The notes beneath the pieces were generated by a model. It saw only the letters and a program-made list of their open reading frames with translations, did not search any database and was not told the DNA's origin. Of a stretch of 64,000 bases of DNA, positions 46,666-58,345 are shown in pieces. Each line of letters opens with the position of its first letter. Position 1 is the first letter of the stretch. Position numbers and translations under genes: made by a program. Where the stretch lies: the NCBI RefSeq assembly GCF_029407905.1, contig NC_073634.1, positions 25,867,501 to 25,931,500 of the forward strand, written 5' to 3'. Source of the DNA: Bubalus kerabau. Its lineage: Eukaryota; Chordata; Mammalia; Artiodactyla; Bovidae.

Positions 46666-48585
46666 GTTCAGTTTCAGTTCAGTCGCTCAGTTGTATCCGA
46701 CTCTTTGTGACCCCATGGACTGCAGCACGACAGGCCTCCCTATCCATCGCCAACTCCTGGAGTTTACTCAAACATATGTCCATTGAGTCAGTAATGCCAT
46801 CCAACCATCTCATCCTCTGTCTTCCCCTTCTCCTCCTGCCTTCAGTGTTTCCCAGCATCAGGGTCTTATCAAATGAGTCAGCTTTTCACATCAGGTGGAC
46901 AAAGTATTGGAGTTTCAGCTTCAACATCAGTCCTTCCAATGAATATTCAGGACTGATCTCCGTTAGGATGGACTGGTTGGATCTCCTTGCAGTCCAAGGG
47001 ATTCTCAAGAGTCTTCTCCAACACCACATTTCAAAAGCATCAATGCTTTGGTGCTCAGCTTTCTTTACAGTCCAACTCTCACATCCATACATGACCACTG
47101 GAAAAACCATAGCCTTGACTAGACGGACCTTTGTTGGCAAAGTCTCTGCTTTTTAATATGCTGTCTAGTTTGGTCATAACTTTTCTCCCAAGGAGTAAGT
47201 GTCTTTTAATTTCATGGCTGCAATCACCATCTGCAGTGATTTTGGAGCCCCCCAAAATAGTCTGCCACTGTTTCCACTGTTTCTCCATCTATTTTCCATG
47301 AAGAGATGGGACTGGATGCCATGATCTTTGTTTTCTGAATGTTGAGCTTTAAGCCAACTTTTTCACTCTCTTTCACTTTCATCAAGAGGCTCTTTTGTTC
47401 TTCTTCACTTTCTGCCATAAGCATGGTGTCATCTGCATATCTGAGGTTATTGATATTTCTCCCGGCAATCTTGATTCCAGCTTGTGCTTCATCCAGCTGA
47501 ACACTTCTCATGATGTACTCTGCGCATAAGTTAAAGAAGCAGGGTTGATGTATACAGCCTTGAAGTACTCCTTTTCTTATTTGGAACCAGTCGGTTGTCC
47601 CATGTCCAGTTTTAACTGTTGCTTCCTGACCTGCATACAAATTTCTCAAGAGGCAGGTCAGGTGGTCTGGTATTCCCATCTCTTTCAGAATTTTCCACAG
47701 TTTATTGTGATCCACACAGTCAAAGGCTTTGGCATAGTCAATAAAGCAGAAATAGATGTTTTTCTGGAACTCTCTTGCTTTTTCAATGATCCAGTAGATG
47801 TTGGCAATTTGATCTCTGGTTCCTCTGCCTTTTCTAAATCCAGCTTGAGCATCTGGAAGTTCACAGTGGCTTGGAGAATTTTGAGCATTACTTTGCTAGC
47901 ATGTGAGATGAGTGCAATTGTGCGGTAGTTTGAGCATTCTTTGGCATTGCCTTTCTTTGGGATTGGAATGAAAACTGACCTTTTCCAGTCTTGTGGCCAC
48001 TGCTGAGTTTTCCAAATTTGCTGGCATATTGAGTGCAGCACTTTCACAGCATCAGCTTTTAGGATTTGAAATAGCTCAACTGGAATTCCATCACCTCCAG
48101 TAGCTTTGTTCATAGTGATGCTTCCTAAGGCCAAATTCACATTCCAGGATGTCTGGCTCTAGGTGAGTGATCACACCATCATGATTATCTGTGTTGTGAA
48201 AATCTTTTTTGTACAGTTCTGTGTATTCTTGCCACCTCTTCTTAATATCTTCTGCTCTGTTAGGTCCATACCATTTCTGTCCTTAATTGTGCCCCTCTTT
48301 GCATGAAATGTTCCCTTGGTATCTCCAATTTTCTTAGAGATCCTAGTCTTTCCCATTCTATTGTTTTCCTCTATTTCTTTGCACTGTGATGAAGGCTTTC
48401 TTATCCCTCCATGCTATTCTTTGAAACATTTCATTCAGATAGGTATATTTTGCTTTTATCCTTTGCCTTTAGTGTCTCTTCTTTTCACAGCTATTTGTAA
48501 GGCTTCCTCAGACAGCCATTTTGCTTTTTTTACATTTCTTTTCCTTGGGGATGGTCTTGCTCCCTGTCTCCTGTACAATGTCACC
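46666..48585 (-). mobile_element. BovB LINE, 1.92 kb, with 12-bp target-site duplication
   Basis: Bounded by 'tttaatgaggta' at 46654-46665 and 48586-48597. It covers the linker, reverse transcriptase and 3' end. Frames at 47685-48140 and 47224-47715 carry RT motifs, including YADD in RYADDTMLMAESE, and C-terminal pieces lie at 46886-47288. Several small deletions break the ORF. The endonuclease is missing through 5' truncation. Confidence 0.95.
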
Positions 48586-48597
48586 TTTAATGAGGTA

Positions 48598-49164
48598 AAG
48601 TTGACCTAATTACACATTGCAGCAAAATGAATGTTCCAGTAATAAAGATAATAATGCGTGAACTGAGTATATGTTCACATTTCATCCAAAAACTGAAAAA
48701 GAAAATGTAATTGAAATAAATAATTTATTATTTTAGGGAAAAACTTTGGATAACTACTGTTCTTCACTGTATTTAACAAAATAAAATCAGAGTATTATTT
48801 AAGTCCTAGTTTTTAAGAAATAATCTAGATGGAGATGGCAGTGATGATCTTACATTAAAAAGATTTTCTCAGTTAATGATATATCAAAAATATTGCATAT
48901 AGTTTATTATCTAAATAAATTACAGTACATTACATGCTTGTAAATGTATATACATAAGACATAATACAAAAATAAATAACATACACAAAATGAATATACA
49001 TGACAAATAAAATATATATGAATGTGAAAATAAGAATGCATAAATGGTTAATAAAATAATACAATAAAAACAGATTTAAAATAAAGATGAACAATGCAAT
49101 AAATCATAATGCACCAAATAAATGATATACATAAAGCATTTGCATTACTTAAACAACTGAACCC
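48598..49164. other. Unassigned very AT-rich sequence
   Basis: Repeated 'aaataaat'-like text near 48960-49060. No family recognised. Confidence 0.45.
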
Positions 49165-49560
49165 AAAGACAGTATTTTTGGGAGAATATTTGCAATGACT
49201 TTGGTAGGGACTCAACCCCCTTAAAAACAAAGAGCCTTCAAAACTGAAAAAAAATCACCAAGAATTTTGTATAAAACTTGGCAAAAGGTACAAATAGACA
49301 CTTCATACGAAAAAATTAACACATAATATGTTCAATATAACATGCAACCTAAAATTTAAACACCATAGTGCCTTCTCCCATGGCCTAGGATTGTTGACAA
49401 TGGGTTAAAAGGGGTAATCGTCCATATTACTTGTGGGATTTTAAGTTGATGTAAACTTTTTGGAAAAAAAGTTGATCATTTTATTGAGACTTTTAAATAG
49501 TCATACATTTTGGGCAAGTTCATTTCTTCTAGTATTTTAAACAAAGCATCAATCAATCAA
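49165..49560 (+). mobile_element. Old L1 ORF2 fragment
   Basis: The blocks 'gggagaatatttgcaatgac', 'aggtacaaatagacacttca' and 'gatgtaaactttttggaaaa' occur in the order of the L1 ORF2 C-terminal coding region in sense orientation. No frame remains. Confidence 0.6.
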
Positions 49561-50945
49561 ATATGCTTACATAATAGATTATATAGGTTTATATAATAGA
49601 TTCATGAAAGTTTTCAAAATAATGTCCCAAATTGAAAATGACCTCATTCTCCAATGAAGTGGAAATAATGAAGTAAATGACAATATCTATAAAGCATATT
49701 TTGAAGCAACTAAAAGTGCTTTCAAAATTATTTAATAAAATGGAGAAAAAGTCATGTTTTAATTAGCAGTCAAAACTACAATTCAACCAGTGTCTTAAAT
49801 TATTAAGGTCAGGTCCAGCCCTCCAATAAGAATTAGAATTCCAAGGTTTGTTCTCCTTTTCATAATGCTTCACACTGGCAGTAAGACTTATCCATTAGAG
49901 CTCCAAAAAGACAAGCAGGTACCAATGCAAAACTTGGAATTCATGTTTCAAACACTATGAAGCAAGAGAAGTTTTGGAATGCTATCAGTGACCTCAAAAT
50001 TAAAACAATCAACATTTATGTGTTGTCAAACTTAAATTTGCAGGTAATTTTGCATTTAATAAAGACAAGAGGGAGATTGCTAAGGATTACATTTTGAAGT
50101 CCTCACATATCTCTTACTCATTTAAAAATATTCTGTGGAAAAAAAAAAGAGAGACTTTTTCTCAAACACTTTCTCTAGAAAACTTGAGTGTTTACAGAAA
50201 GCTGCTGGCCTGGATTGTGTTGTTATTCATAGGGACCTCCCTCCTGCTGATTGATGATGCATGTGCATTTCGCATGTTGGCAGATTTCCCTTTGGTTTTT
50301 AAGGGGACGACCTAGCATCCCCAAATACACTGATTTTATATGTAAATACTGAAGTAATTGTTCTGGGAATGAGGCAGACACTTCAGAGTCTCTTAGATTT
50401 CCTTATATTCCACTATTTTATTTACTAAGATTATGGTAACTCTGCCAATACCCTTTGGCAAATAGCTAATTAACAATGAATGAGGATTGTCAATTGAGAT
50501 ATTTTTATGTAAACAAACAGAACAATTCGAGGCAACATCATTTATTATACAACGTGTGTCTCAATTATTAAAATTTCATGTGATATAGTGCATGAAGATT
50601 TTCTAGAATAAACAGCAATGTTTAGAAATTAAAGCCTTTATATAGTATGCTAATAAATTCTGAGAGCAGCAAATCGATAGGATATTCAAGTCAAACAAGA
50701 GCGTTTTAGAGAAGGACAAAGGATTAACCTTAAATGTGAAAAATCATAAATATATTTAAACCATTTTATTGACATTGTAATAACCCAAATTTAATTCATA
50801 ATGGCCTTGGTTATATTCTTAGTGAGATGCTATCAAATAAGAACATGATGACTACAGCTGGTTCAGACTACAGGAGTATGAGTCATGAAAACTGCTTGTA
50901 AAATTTTCAGGTCCTTAGATCCACCTTTCATGTTTGGTATTCCAA
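49561..50945. other. Unassigned AT-rich sequence
   Basis: About 1.4 kb without a recognised repeat. The 73-codon plus frame at 50094-50315 has a hydrophobic stretch but no family that I can name. Confidence 0.45.
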
Positions 50946-50949
50946 AGAC

Positions 50950-51125
50950 ATCCCTTCAGTTATTTTTTCTTTGAGATATGATTCATGTACCATAACATTG
51001 ATATCTTTCTAGTGACTTTAGTGTTATCCACAGTCTTGAGTACATCACCATTTTAATTTTAATTTCAGAACATTTTCACCATCCCTCAAAGAAAGCCCAC
51101 ACCCATTAACAGTCACTCCCCATTG
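50950..51125 (-). mobile_element. Ancient L1 3' UTR fragment
   Basis: The plus strand reads 'tttgagatatgattcatgta', then 'cagaacattttcaccatccc' and 'cccattaacagtcactcccc', a familiar reversed 3' UTR of old mammalian L1. Confidence 0.65.
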
Positions 51126-52175
51126 CCTAAGGGAATTAATTCTGAAATTAGGACTAGTCACTTTGTTTCTTTGATCAAAAAAGGCAATTACCTTTTGAAT
51201 TGAAAATAATTCTTGATTTTTTAAAAGCAATTCTTGCCCCAGGTGAGCAGGACTTCAGTCTATTGCCACCAAAATGCCATTAAAAGAATTGCATCATCAA
51301 AAATGGCTAGAAAAGAAAAGATGTTTCTTCTATTTTGTGGACATTTCCCTAAATGTCTGTAAAAACTTTGTCAATATTTGCCAGTTTCTAAATACAGTTC
51401 TCTCTCTGTATCCTGCTGGGTATTGGTTTCCCTCAATCCACATCACTTTCTCCCATCTCAAACCCAGGTAGCAAAATCTGAGTGCTCAATCCCCTTATAT
51501 AAAATATGTAATATAGTCAGGTTGCTATATCTGGGGATCAGATATGTTCCTGAGAAGATCAAAACAGATAAGCATGGAGTTTAAGTATCTCTGAGATGGA
51601 GTTAGGCACACAGACTCTGACTTTTCTAAGTGGGGCTAAGGAAGAGAATTGTGTTTTTCCCTTGCGCGTCTAACAGTACAAGGATCAGGCTTGTTGTCTG
51701 TACTGTATTGTAGTTTTATATAATATATGTAGTTTTATGTAGTGTATAGCCAGGGCTGAATTGATATGGAGGAATAGATAGCCTCAGTGCAAGTACTGTA
51801 TGTCTCTGAAATCATTGTTGCTGTGGAAATCTTTTGTCCTTTGTTGTCAGTCTCTAAAATAAATTAAGGATTTTGTTCCCTTGAAAAAAGAAAGTTGTAA
51901 TTCATGTTTCATGTAAGTTAGCAAAAAAGTTTCTGCCAAAGGCTGAGTATCTGAAATATTGCAGTAAAAAGACCTAAATCAATAAAGGACAAAAAGTTAT
52001 GATCAAATAAATAATAAAAGAAAATATTTAAATATATCTGGCAATGCCATATTTTACTGTAAGAGTCAAGTTAGAGGTTGAAACAGAGCTTAGAAGAGAG
52101 ATATATGCTCCAATATCCATTAGTTTTTCATATACAATGTGTTTTTGTTTATACAGTGTGTTTTTAATAAGAGAT
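51126..52175. other. Unassigned sequence
   Basis: No gene or repeat family recognised. Frames at 51274-51471 and 51378-51584 are short and overlap each other. Confidence 0.45.
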
Positions 52176-52187
52176 ATGGGTAAAATC

Positions 52188-52568
52188 GCAGAAGAATTGA
52201 TGCTTTTGAACTGTGGTGTTGGAGACTCTTGAGAGTCCCCTGGACTGCAAGGAAATCCAACCAGTCGCTCTTAAAGGAGATCAGTCCTGGGGGTTCATTG
52301 GAAGGACTGATGCTGAAGCTGAAACTCCAATACTTTGGCCACCTGATGTGAAGAGGTGACTCATTCAAAAAGACCCTGATGCTGGGAAAGATTGAAGGCG
52401 GGAGGAGGAGGGGACGACAGAGAATGAGATGGTTGGATGGCATCACCGACTCAATGGATGTGGGTTTGGGTGGACTCTGGGAGTTGGTGATGGACAGGGC
52501 TGGACTGGCATGCTGCGGTTTATGGGGTCGCAAAGAGTCAGACACGACTGAGCAACTGAACTGAACTG
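52188..52568 (+). mobile_element. BovB 3' end with 12-bp target-site duplication
   Basis: A 381-bp truncated BovB between 'atgggtaaaatc' at 52176-52187 and 52569-52580. It starts inside the C-terminal ORF region ('gaagaattgatgcttttgaa') and ends in GAACT units. Confidence 0.95.
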
Positions 52569-52580
52569 ATGGGTAAAATC

Positions 52581-52914
52581 AGAAAAGGAAGCAAGTAAGT
52601 TACCAACATTCCTAGTATTAATGCAAACTACAATTTGTATTTTGGCATATTTACCTTGTTCATTTCTGTGCAAAATATTATATTTTTGTTTATAATTTTT
52701 TCTTTGCTATAATTCAAAAGTATAGAATATTTCATGATACTTTTAAACTAGATTTAGCAAGTGTTAAATTTTGCCCCATTTGCTGTATCATATTCTCTTG
52801 ACACACGTGTGCACATACACACACATCTATTTATGCATAATTATTTATAGCCACATTCCTATATAAGCATATTTTTTCTGAATCGTTTGAGAGCCAATGA
52901 AAAGCATGATATCT
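52581..52914. other. Unassigned AT-rich sequence
   Basis: A short CA-rich patch near 52803-52827. Nothing else recognised. Confidence 0.5.
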
Positions 52915-52922
52915 TTACCCCT

Positions 52923-53925
52923 CAGTTCAGTTCAGTTCAGTTGCTCAGTTGTATCCAACTCTTTGTGACCCCATGTATCACAGCACACCAGGCCTCCTTG
53001 TCCATCACCAACTCCTGGAGTTCACCCAAACTCATGTGCTTCGAGTTGGTGATGCCATCCAGCCATCTCATCCTCTGTTGTCCCCTTCTCCTCCTGCCTC
53101 CAATCCCTCCCAGCATCAGGGTCTTTTCCAATGAGTCAACTCTTCGCATGAAGAGGCCGAAGTATTGGAGTTTCAGCCTCAGCATCAGTCTTTTCAATGA
53201 ACACCCAGGACTGGTCTCCTTTAGGATGGACTGGTTGGATCTCCTTGCAGTCCAAGGGACTCTCAAGAGTCTTCTCCAACACCACAGTTCAAGAGCATCA
53301 ATTCTTCGGTGCTCAGCTTTCTTCACAGTCCATCTCTCACATCTGTACATGACCACTGGAAAAACCATAGCCTTGACTAGATGGACCTTTGTTGGCAAAG
53401 TAATAGCTCTGCTTTTGAATATGCTATCTAGGTTGGTCATAACTTTCCTTCTAAGGAGTAAGCGTCTTTTAATTTCATGGCTGCAATCACCATTTGCAGT
53501 GATTTTGGAGCCCCCCAAAATAAAGTCTGACATTGTTTCCACTGTTTCCCCATCTATTTCCCATGAAGTGATGGGACCGGATGCCATGATCTTCGTTTTC
53601 TGAATGTTGAGCTTTAAGCCAACTTTTTCACTGTGCTCTTTCACTTTCATCAAGAAGCTTTTAGTTCCTCTTCACTTTCTGCCATCAGGGTGGTGTCATC
53701 TGCATATCTGAGGTTATTGATATTTCTCCCAGCAATCTTGATTCCAGCTTGTGTTTCTTCCAGTCCAGTGTTTCTCATGATGTACTCTGCATATAAGTTA
53801 AATAAGCAGGGTGACAATATACAGCCTTGACATACTCCTTTTCCTATTTGGAACCAGTCTGTTATTCCATGTCCAGTTCTAAAACTGTTGCTTCCTGACA
53901 TATAGGTTTCTCAAGAGGCAGGTCA
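52923..53925 (-). mobile_element. BovB LINE, 1.0 kb, with target-site duplication
   Basis: Bounded by 'ttacccct' at 52915-52922 and 53926-53933. From the minus-strand 5' side it starts in the reverse transcriptase (YADD intact within 53650-53901), then a 238-codon frame (52937-53653) covers the rest of the ORF to the usual C-terminal region. The opposite strand is also open over nearly the same DNA (52887-53603, 238 codons). The tail is a clean set of GAACT units. Confidence 0.95.
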
Positions 53926-53933
53926 TTACCCCT

Positions 53934-55167
53934 AAATATCTATAAAATTGAGAACTTGAACATTATTAAAATATGTTATCTAATCCACAGTACATATTTA
54001 ATTTTTTTTCAATTGTCCCCATGATATGTTTTATACTTTGTATCCCCTCAGCAATGCATCTAAACTAGATCACAGTTTTCATGTACTTACCATATCTAGT
54101 TCATCTCCATTAATCTTAAAAAAACATCCAGACTTTCTCTCTTTGTTGACCTTGACATTTTTAAGAGGACAGGAAATAATAATGATAATGTCTTATAGAA
54201 TGTTCTGCACTTAGAGGGTTTCTAGTGTTTTCACATGATTCTCTTTGGGTCACACATTTCGGCTGACTCCTAAGCAGCTCCTATAAAGGAATCTGGTAAG
54301 ACTGTGTTCTCTAGTTGAAATAAAAACAAAGATGCAAAGCTTCCTTCGGGGCAGGTTTCACAGACTGAAGTAATTCCATAGGAAAGGTGGTCATTGTGGA
54401 GAAGGAATGAAAAACCTCCTCTTTAGGTTTAAGTTTAGCTCTGAGGGAGAGACTTTATAAATATTTTAGGAAGACAGCAATGTCTGAAAGAGTATTTCCC
54501 AAAATAGGAGACAGATGTCTCTAGGGATTCAGGTATGATGAGTGTCTCTAGGGATTCAGGTGTGATGAATGCACAGGGCCAGGACTGCACTGATGGATTT
54601 GGATTTCACTGGCTGACAATATTAATGGTTAAATCTAAAGGACAAGTGGGACAGAGAATTTGGGAATACTCGGTGGGAAGCACACTCCTTCCCCACAGCT
54701 TTCCTTCCGGATGGAGAAAATTCCACTAGGATGAAAGCCCTGTGTGCCCCTCCTCTCCACATTTAACCATCCCAGGGATGAAAGAATAATTGGTGAAATT
54801 TGGAGTATGGAACTGGCATAAATGTTTCTTTGTTCCCTGGGAGCAGCCTTGTCCATAAAACAAGAGTTCTACTTTGCTCTTTCATGCTGTGAGGGTCTCA
54901 GAGACAACTTCTGCCTCGTGTAGTGCACAGTACTAGTCCTGTCCTGGGTGGCTTCCCTATTTCTGAAAGTCAGTGTTTGGAGTTCACTTCCTTAAAGATT
55001 TAAGCCACATCTTCACATTATTCTTAGCTGGTTTGTTTTTTCTCATTTCTCAATTGGTTCAGATCTTTTGTAGAGATGATATTTTTATTATTACTCAAGT
55101 AAATCCCATTTTTACTTGTTAGCACCCCAGTGTCGCATTCTGTGAAGTCTTGGTTACTGTAGTATCT
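53934..55167. other. Unassigned sequence with a small tandem repeat
   Basis: No gene or repeat family recognised apart from the tandem pair at 54516-54569. Confidence 0.5.
54516..54569. repeat. Two tandem 27-bp units
   Basis: Copies begin at 54516 and 54543, sharing 'tgtctctagggattcaggt', with one or two differences. Nothing suggests function. Confidence 0.85.
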
Positions 55168-55180
55168 CTAACTGCATCTT
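55168..55180. repeat. Target-site duplication of CHR/L1 chimera, left copy
   Basis: 'ctaactgcatctt' here and at 56781-56793 is a perfect 13-bp repeat. It brackets the L1 and the CHR SINE as one unit. Confidence 0.93.
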
Positions 55181-56445
55181 CTTTTAAAAATAATTTAAAA
55201 AATTTTTTTAATTTAAATTTATTTAATTGGAGGCTAATTACTTTACAATATTGTATTGGTTCTGCCACACATCAACATGAATCCATCACGGGTGTACACA
55301 TGTTCCCCATCCTGAACCCCCCTCCCACCTCCCTCCCCATACCATCCCTCCGAGTCATCCCAGTGCACCAGCCCCAAACATCCTGTATTGAACCTGGAGT
55401 GGCGATTCGCTTCTTATATGATATTATACATGTTTCCATGCCATTCCCCCAAATTATCCCACCCTCTCCCTCTCCCACAGAGTCCAAAAGACTTTTCTAT
55501 ACATCTGTGTCTCTTTTGCTGTCTCGCATACAGGGTTGTCGTTACCATCTTTCTAAATTCCATATATATGTGTTAATATACTGTATTGGTGTTTTTCTTT
55601 CTGGCTTACTTCACTCTGTATAATAGGCTCCAGTTTCATCCACCTCATTAGAACTGATGCAAATGTATTCTTTTTAATGGCTGAGTAATACTCCATTGTG
55701 TATATGTACCACTGCTTTCTTATCCATTCATCTGCTGATGGACATCTAGGTTGCTTCCATGTCCTGGCTATTATAAACAGTGCTGCGATGAACACTGGGG
55801 CACACGTGTCTCTTTAAATTCTGGTTTCCTTGGTGTGTATGCCCAGCAGTGGGATTGCTGGGTCATAAGGCAGTTCTATTTCCAGATTTTTAGGGAATCT
55901 CCACACTGTTCTCCATAGTGGCTGTACTAGTTTGCATTCCCACCAACAGTGTAAGAGGGTTCCCTTTTCTCCACACCCTCTCCAGCATTTATTGCTTGTA
56001 GACTTTTGGATCACAGCCATTCTGACTGGCATGAAATGGTACCTCATTGTAATTTTGATATGCATTTCTCTGATAATGAGTGATGTTGAGCATCTTTTCA
56101 TGTGTTTGTTAGCCATCTGTATGTCTTCTTTGGAGAAATCTCTGTTTAGTTCTTTGGCCCATTTTTTGATTGGGTCATTTATTTTTCTGGAATTGAGCTG
56201 CAGGAGTTGCTTGTATATTTTTGAGATTAATTCTTTGTCAGTTGCTTCATTTGCTATTATTTTTTCCCATTCTGAAGGCTGTCTTTTCACCTTGCTTATA
56301 GTTTCCTTTGTTGTGCAGAAGCTTTTAATTTTAATTAGGTCCATTTGTTTATTTTTGCTTTGATTTCCAGTATTCTGGGAGGTGGGTCATAGAGGATCCT
56401 GCTGTGATTTATGTCTGAGAGTGTTTTGCCTATGTTCTCCTCTAG
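55181..56445 (-). mobile_element. 5'-truncated L1, LINE part of a CHR/L1 chimera
   Basis: The minus strand reads from 'ctagaggagaacataggc' (about 56438) through the ORF2 C-terminal region and 3' UTR to an A-rich tail at about 55181-55220. ORF2 is open at 55814-56344 and, in the same frame, at 55553-55795. One stop near 55814 breaks the arginine run before 'RDTC'. The Cys/His box [18 protein letters not shown] is intact. The 3' UTR type ('gtaattagcctccaatt' on the minus strand) differs from the L1 at 58.4 kb. Confidence 0.93.
55553..56344 (-). pseudogene. L1 ORF2p C-terminal fragment
   Basis: About 260 codons of the L1 endonuclease/reverse-transcriptase protein C-terminus: '[20 protein letters not shown]', the CX3CX7HX4C box and the usual end ILTHIYGI. 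One in-frame stop is present. The endonuclease and reverse transcriptase domains are absent through 5' truncation. Confidence 0.9.
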
Positions 56446-56780
56446 TTTTATTTATTTATGTTTGGATGTGCTGGTTCTTTGTTGTTGCGTGGGCTTTTTT
56501 CTAGTTGGGGCGAGTGGGGACTACTCTTGCTGGGGTGCATAGGCCTCTTGTTGTTGTGGCCTCTCGTCTCTCAGCATGGGCTCTAGGGTGCACAGGCTTC
56601 AGTAGTTTCTGCACGTGGGCTCAGTAGTTGTGGCTCCCAGGCTCCAGAGCACAGGCTTAACGGTTGTGGTGCAGTTGCTTAGTTGCCCCTCAGCATGGTA
56701 TCTTCCCAGACTAGGCATCAAACCCATGTATTCTACTCTGGCAGATGGATTCTTTACCACTGAGTCACCACTGAAGCCCC
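56446..56780 (-). mobile_element. Full-length CHR-type SINE, SINE part of the chimera
   Basis: The minus strand starts at 56780 with 'ggggcttcagtggtgactca' and passes the blocks 'ggtttgatgcctagtctggg' and 'ggagccacaactactgagcc'. It ends with 'gaaccagcacatccaaacat' and an AAATAAATAAAA tail, then runs directly into L1 sequence. The head touches the right duplication exactly. The SINE body is complete, unlike the truncated L1. Confidence 0.87.
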
Positions 56781-56793
56781 CTAACTGCATCTT
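56781..56793. repeat. Target-site duplication of CHR/L1 chimera, right copy
   Basis: Perfect partner of 55168-55180, at the 5' edge of the SINE head. Confidence 0.93.
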
Positions 56794-57572
56794 ATTTATT
56801 TCTTACTTGAGATTCTTATCCCATTATTTATTACAGTGACTGTATGTCTCTATGTTAATGATATAAAATACTTTACCATTGTGATGGTTTTGCTAAAAAT
56901 CTACAGCATAAGATTGTTGAAACTGAAGCTCCCACCTGGTTTATGCTGTTGTTTGGCTGTGTATGAAAATAAAACTATTTTAATCTTTTCAAACATTTTA
57001 TTTCTTCTTTATACAACTACTATTAAATTTTTCTGGTTTTCATTTCGCTTACATTTCATCCTAAGTTATAAAACATGCTTACGTGGGGCTTTTATTCAAT
57101 ACACTAAAATCTTTTCTTGTACTATATAATTTAAATCTAATTATATCCATGCATTTAAAACATTAATTACAGCAATTTATCAGTGTAATATATTCTTCTC
57201 AAATTTCTGGCTTATCTCTTTATTCTCTGCCTATGTCTCTGCTTTCATTTATTAATTATTTTTTAAAACTGGGAAATGGTAGTGGTAGGCAAAGACATAC
57301 AACGATAAGTCTTCTTTGCTTTTTATCAGTTTTATGAATTATACTCTAACTGCTGAATGTATTCTCAGGATAGTCCATCACTGTATGATACTGACAAAAT
57401 GCATTTGTCTATAAAGCAAGATACATAAGATATCCAACAATAAAAATAATGAGAATATTTATTTTTTGAGAGAAATTTTAAAAGTTTTTGAGACCCTTGA
57501 AAGTCAGTATACAGAAAGAGGCAAGCTCATCCATTGTTGATTAAATAGGCAAAATCATTTTGGAAAGCAGTT
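56794..57572. other. Unassigned AT-rich sequence
   Basis: Nothing recognised with confidence. Text near 57530-57572 ('aatcattttggaaagcagtt') faintly recalls old L1 ORF2 coding text. Confidence 0.45.
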
Positions 57573-57905
57573 TAGAGGCAAGGAGATCCAACCAGTCCAT
57601 TCTGAAGGAGATCAGCCCTGGGATTTCTTTGCAAGGAATGATGCTAAAGCTGAAACTCCAGTACTTTGGCCACCTGATGTGAAGAGTTGACTTATTGGAA
57701 AAGACTCTGATGCTGGAAGGGATTGGGGGCAGGAGGAGAAGGGGATGACAGAGGATGAGATGTCTGGCTGGCATCACTGACTCGATGGACGTGAGTCTGA
57801 GTGAACTCTGGGAGTTGGTGATGGACAGGGAGGCCTGGCGTGCTGTGATTCATGGGGTCGCAAAGAGTCAGACACGACTGAGCAACTGATCTGATCTGAC
57901 CTGAT
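57573..57905 (+). mobile_element. BovB 3' end with GATCT tail
   Basis: A 5'-truncated BovB of about 330 bp, from 'gcaaggagatccaaccagtc' to a tail of GATCT/GACCT units. It shares that tail type with the copy at 1.5-2.2 kb. Confidence 0.92.
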
Positions 57906-57911
57906 TAATAT

Positions 57912-58092
57912 CTTTTAGCTCAGCTGGTAAAGAATCCACCTGCAATGCAGGAGACCCTGGTTCAATTCTTGAGTCAGGAAGATCCCCTGGAGGAGGAAAA
58001 GGCAACCCACTCCAGTATTCTGGCCTGGAGAATTCCATGAACTATATAGTCCCTAGGGTTGCAAAGAGTTGGACATGCCTAAGTGACTTGCT
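57912..58092 (+). mobile_element. Bov-tA SINE, slightly 5'-truncated
   Basis: It starts within the head ('tagctcagctggtaaagaat') and runs through the BovA body to 'gttgcaaagagttggacatg'. It lies directly after the BovB. Confidence 0.88.
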
Positions 58093-58136
58093 CCTACTTC
58101 ACTTGGTCATTTCTGGAACATTATGCTAAAAAAGTC

Positions 58137-58345
58137 TTCTTGTGCTAGTGGTAAAGAACCTACCTGCCAATGCAGGAGACATGAGACATGGGTTCGATCC
58201 AGTGTCATTAAGATCCCCTGGAGGATGGCATAGCAAGCCACTCCAGTATTCTTGCCTAGAGACTCCCCATGGACAGAGGAGCCTGGCAGACTACAGTCCA
58301 TAGTGTTGAAAAGAGTCAGACACAACTGAAGCAACTTACTATGCA
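58137..58345 (+). mobile_element. Bov-tA SINE
   Basis: Head remnant 'tgctagtggtaaagaaccta' with an internal 'gacatgagacatgg' duplication, body 'cccatggacagaggagcctg' and end 'aaaagagtcagacacaactg'. Confidence 0.88.

Noticed and set aside
52887..53603. Plus-strand 238-codon frame as a host gene
   Set aside because: It lies wholly within a minus-strand BovB and its flank, and the same antisense reading recurs in other BovB copies. I kept it only as an observation about antisense openness.
55150..55623. Plus-strand 157-codon frame, proline-rich
   Set aside because: Covers the reversed L1 3' UTR and adjoining ORF2 end, and the L1 at 58.4 kb has an equivalent frame. It is not a gene.
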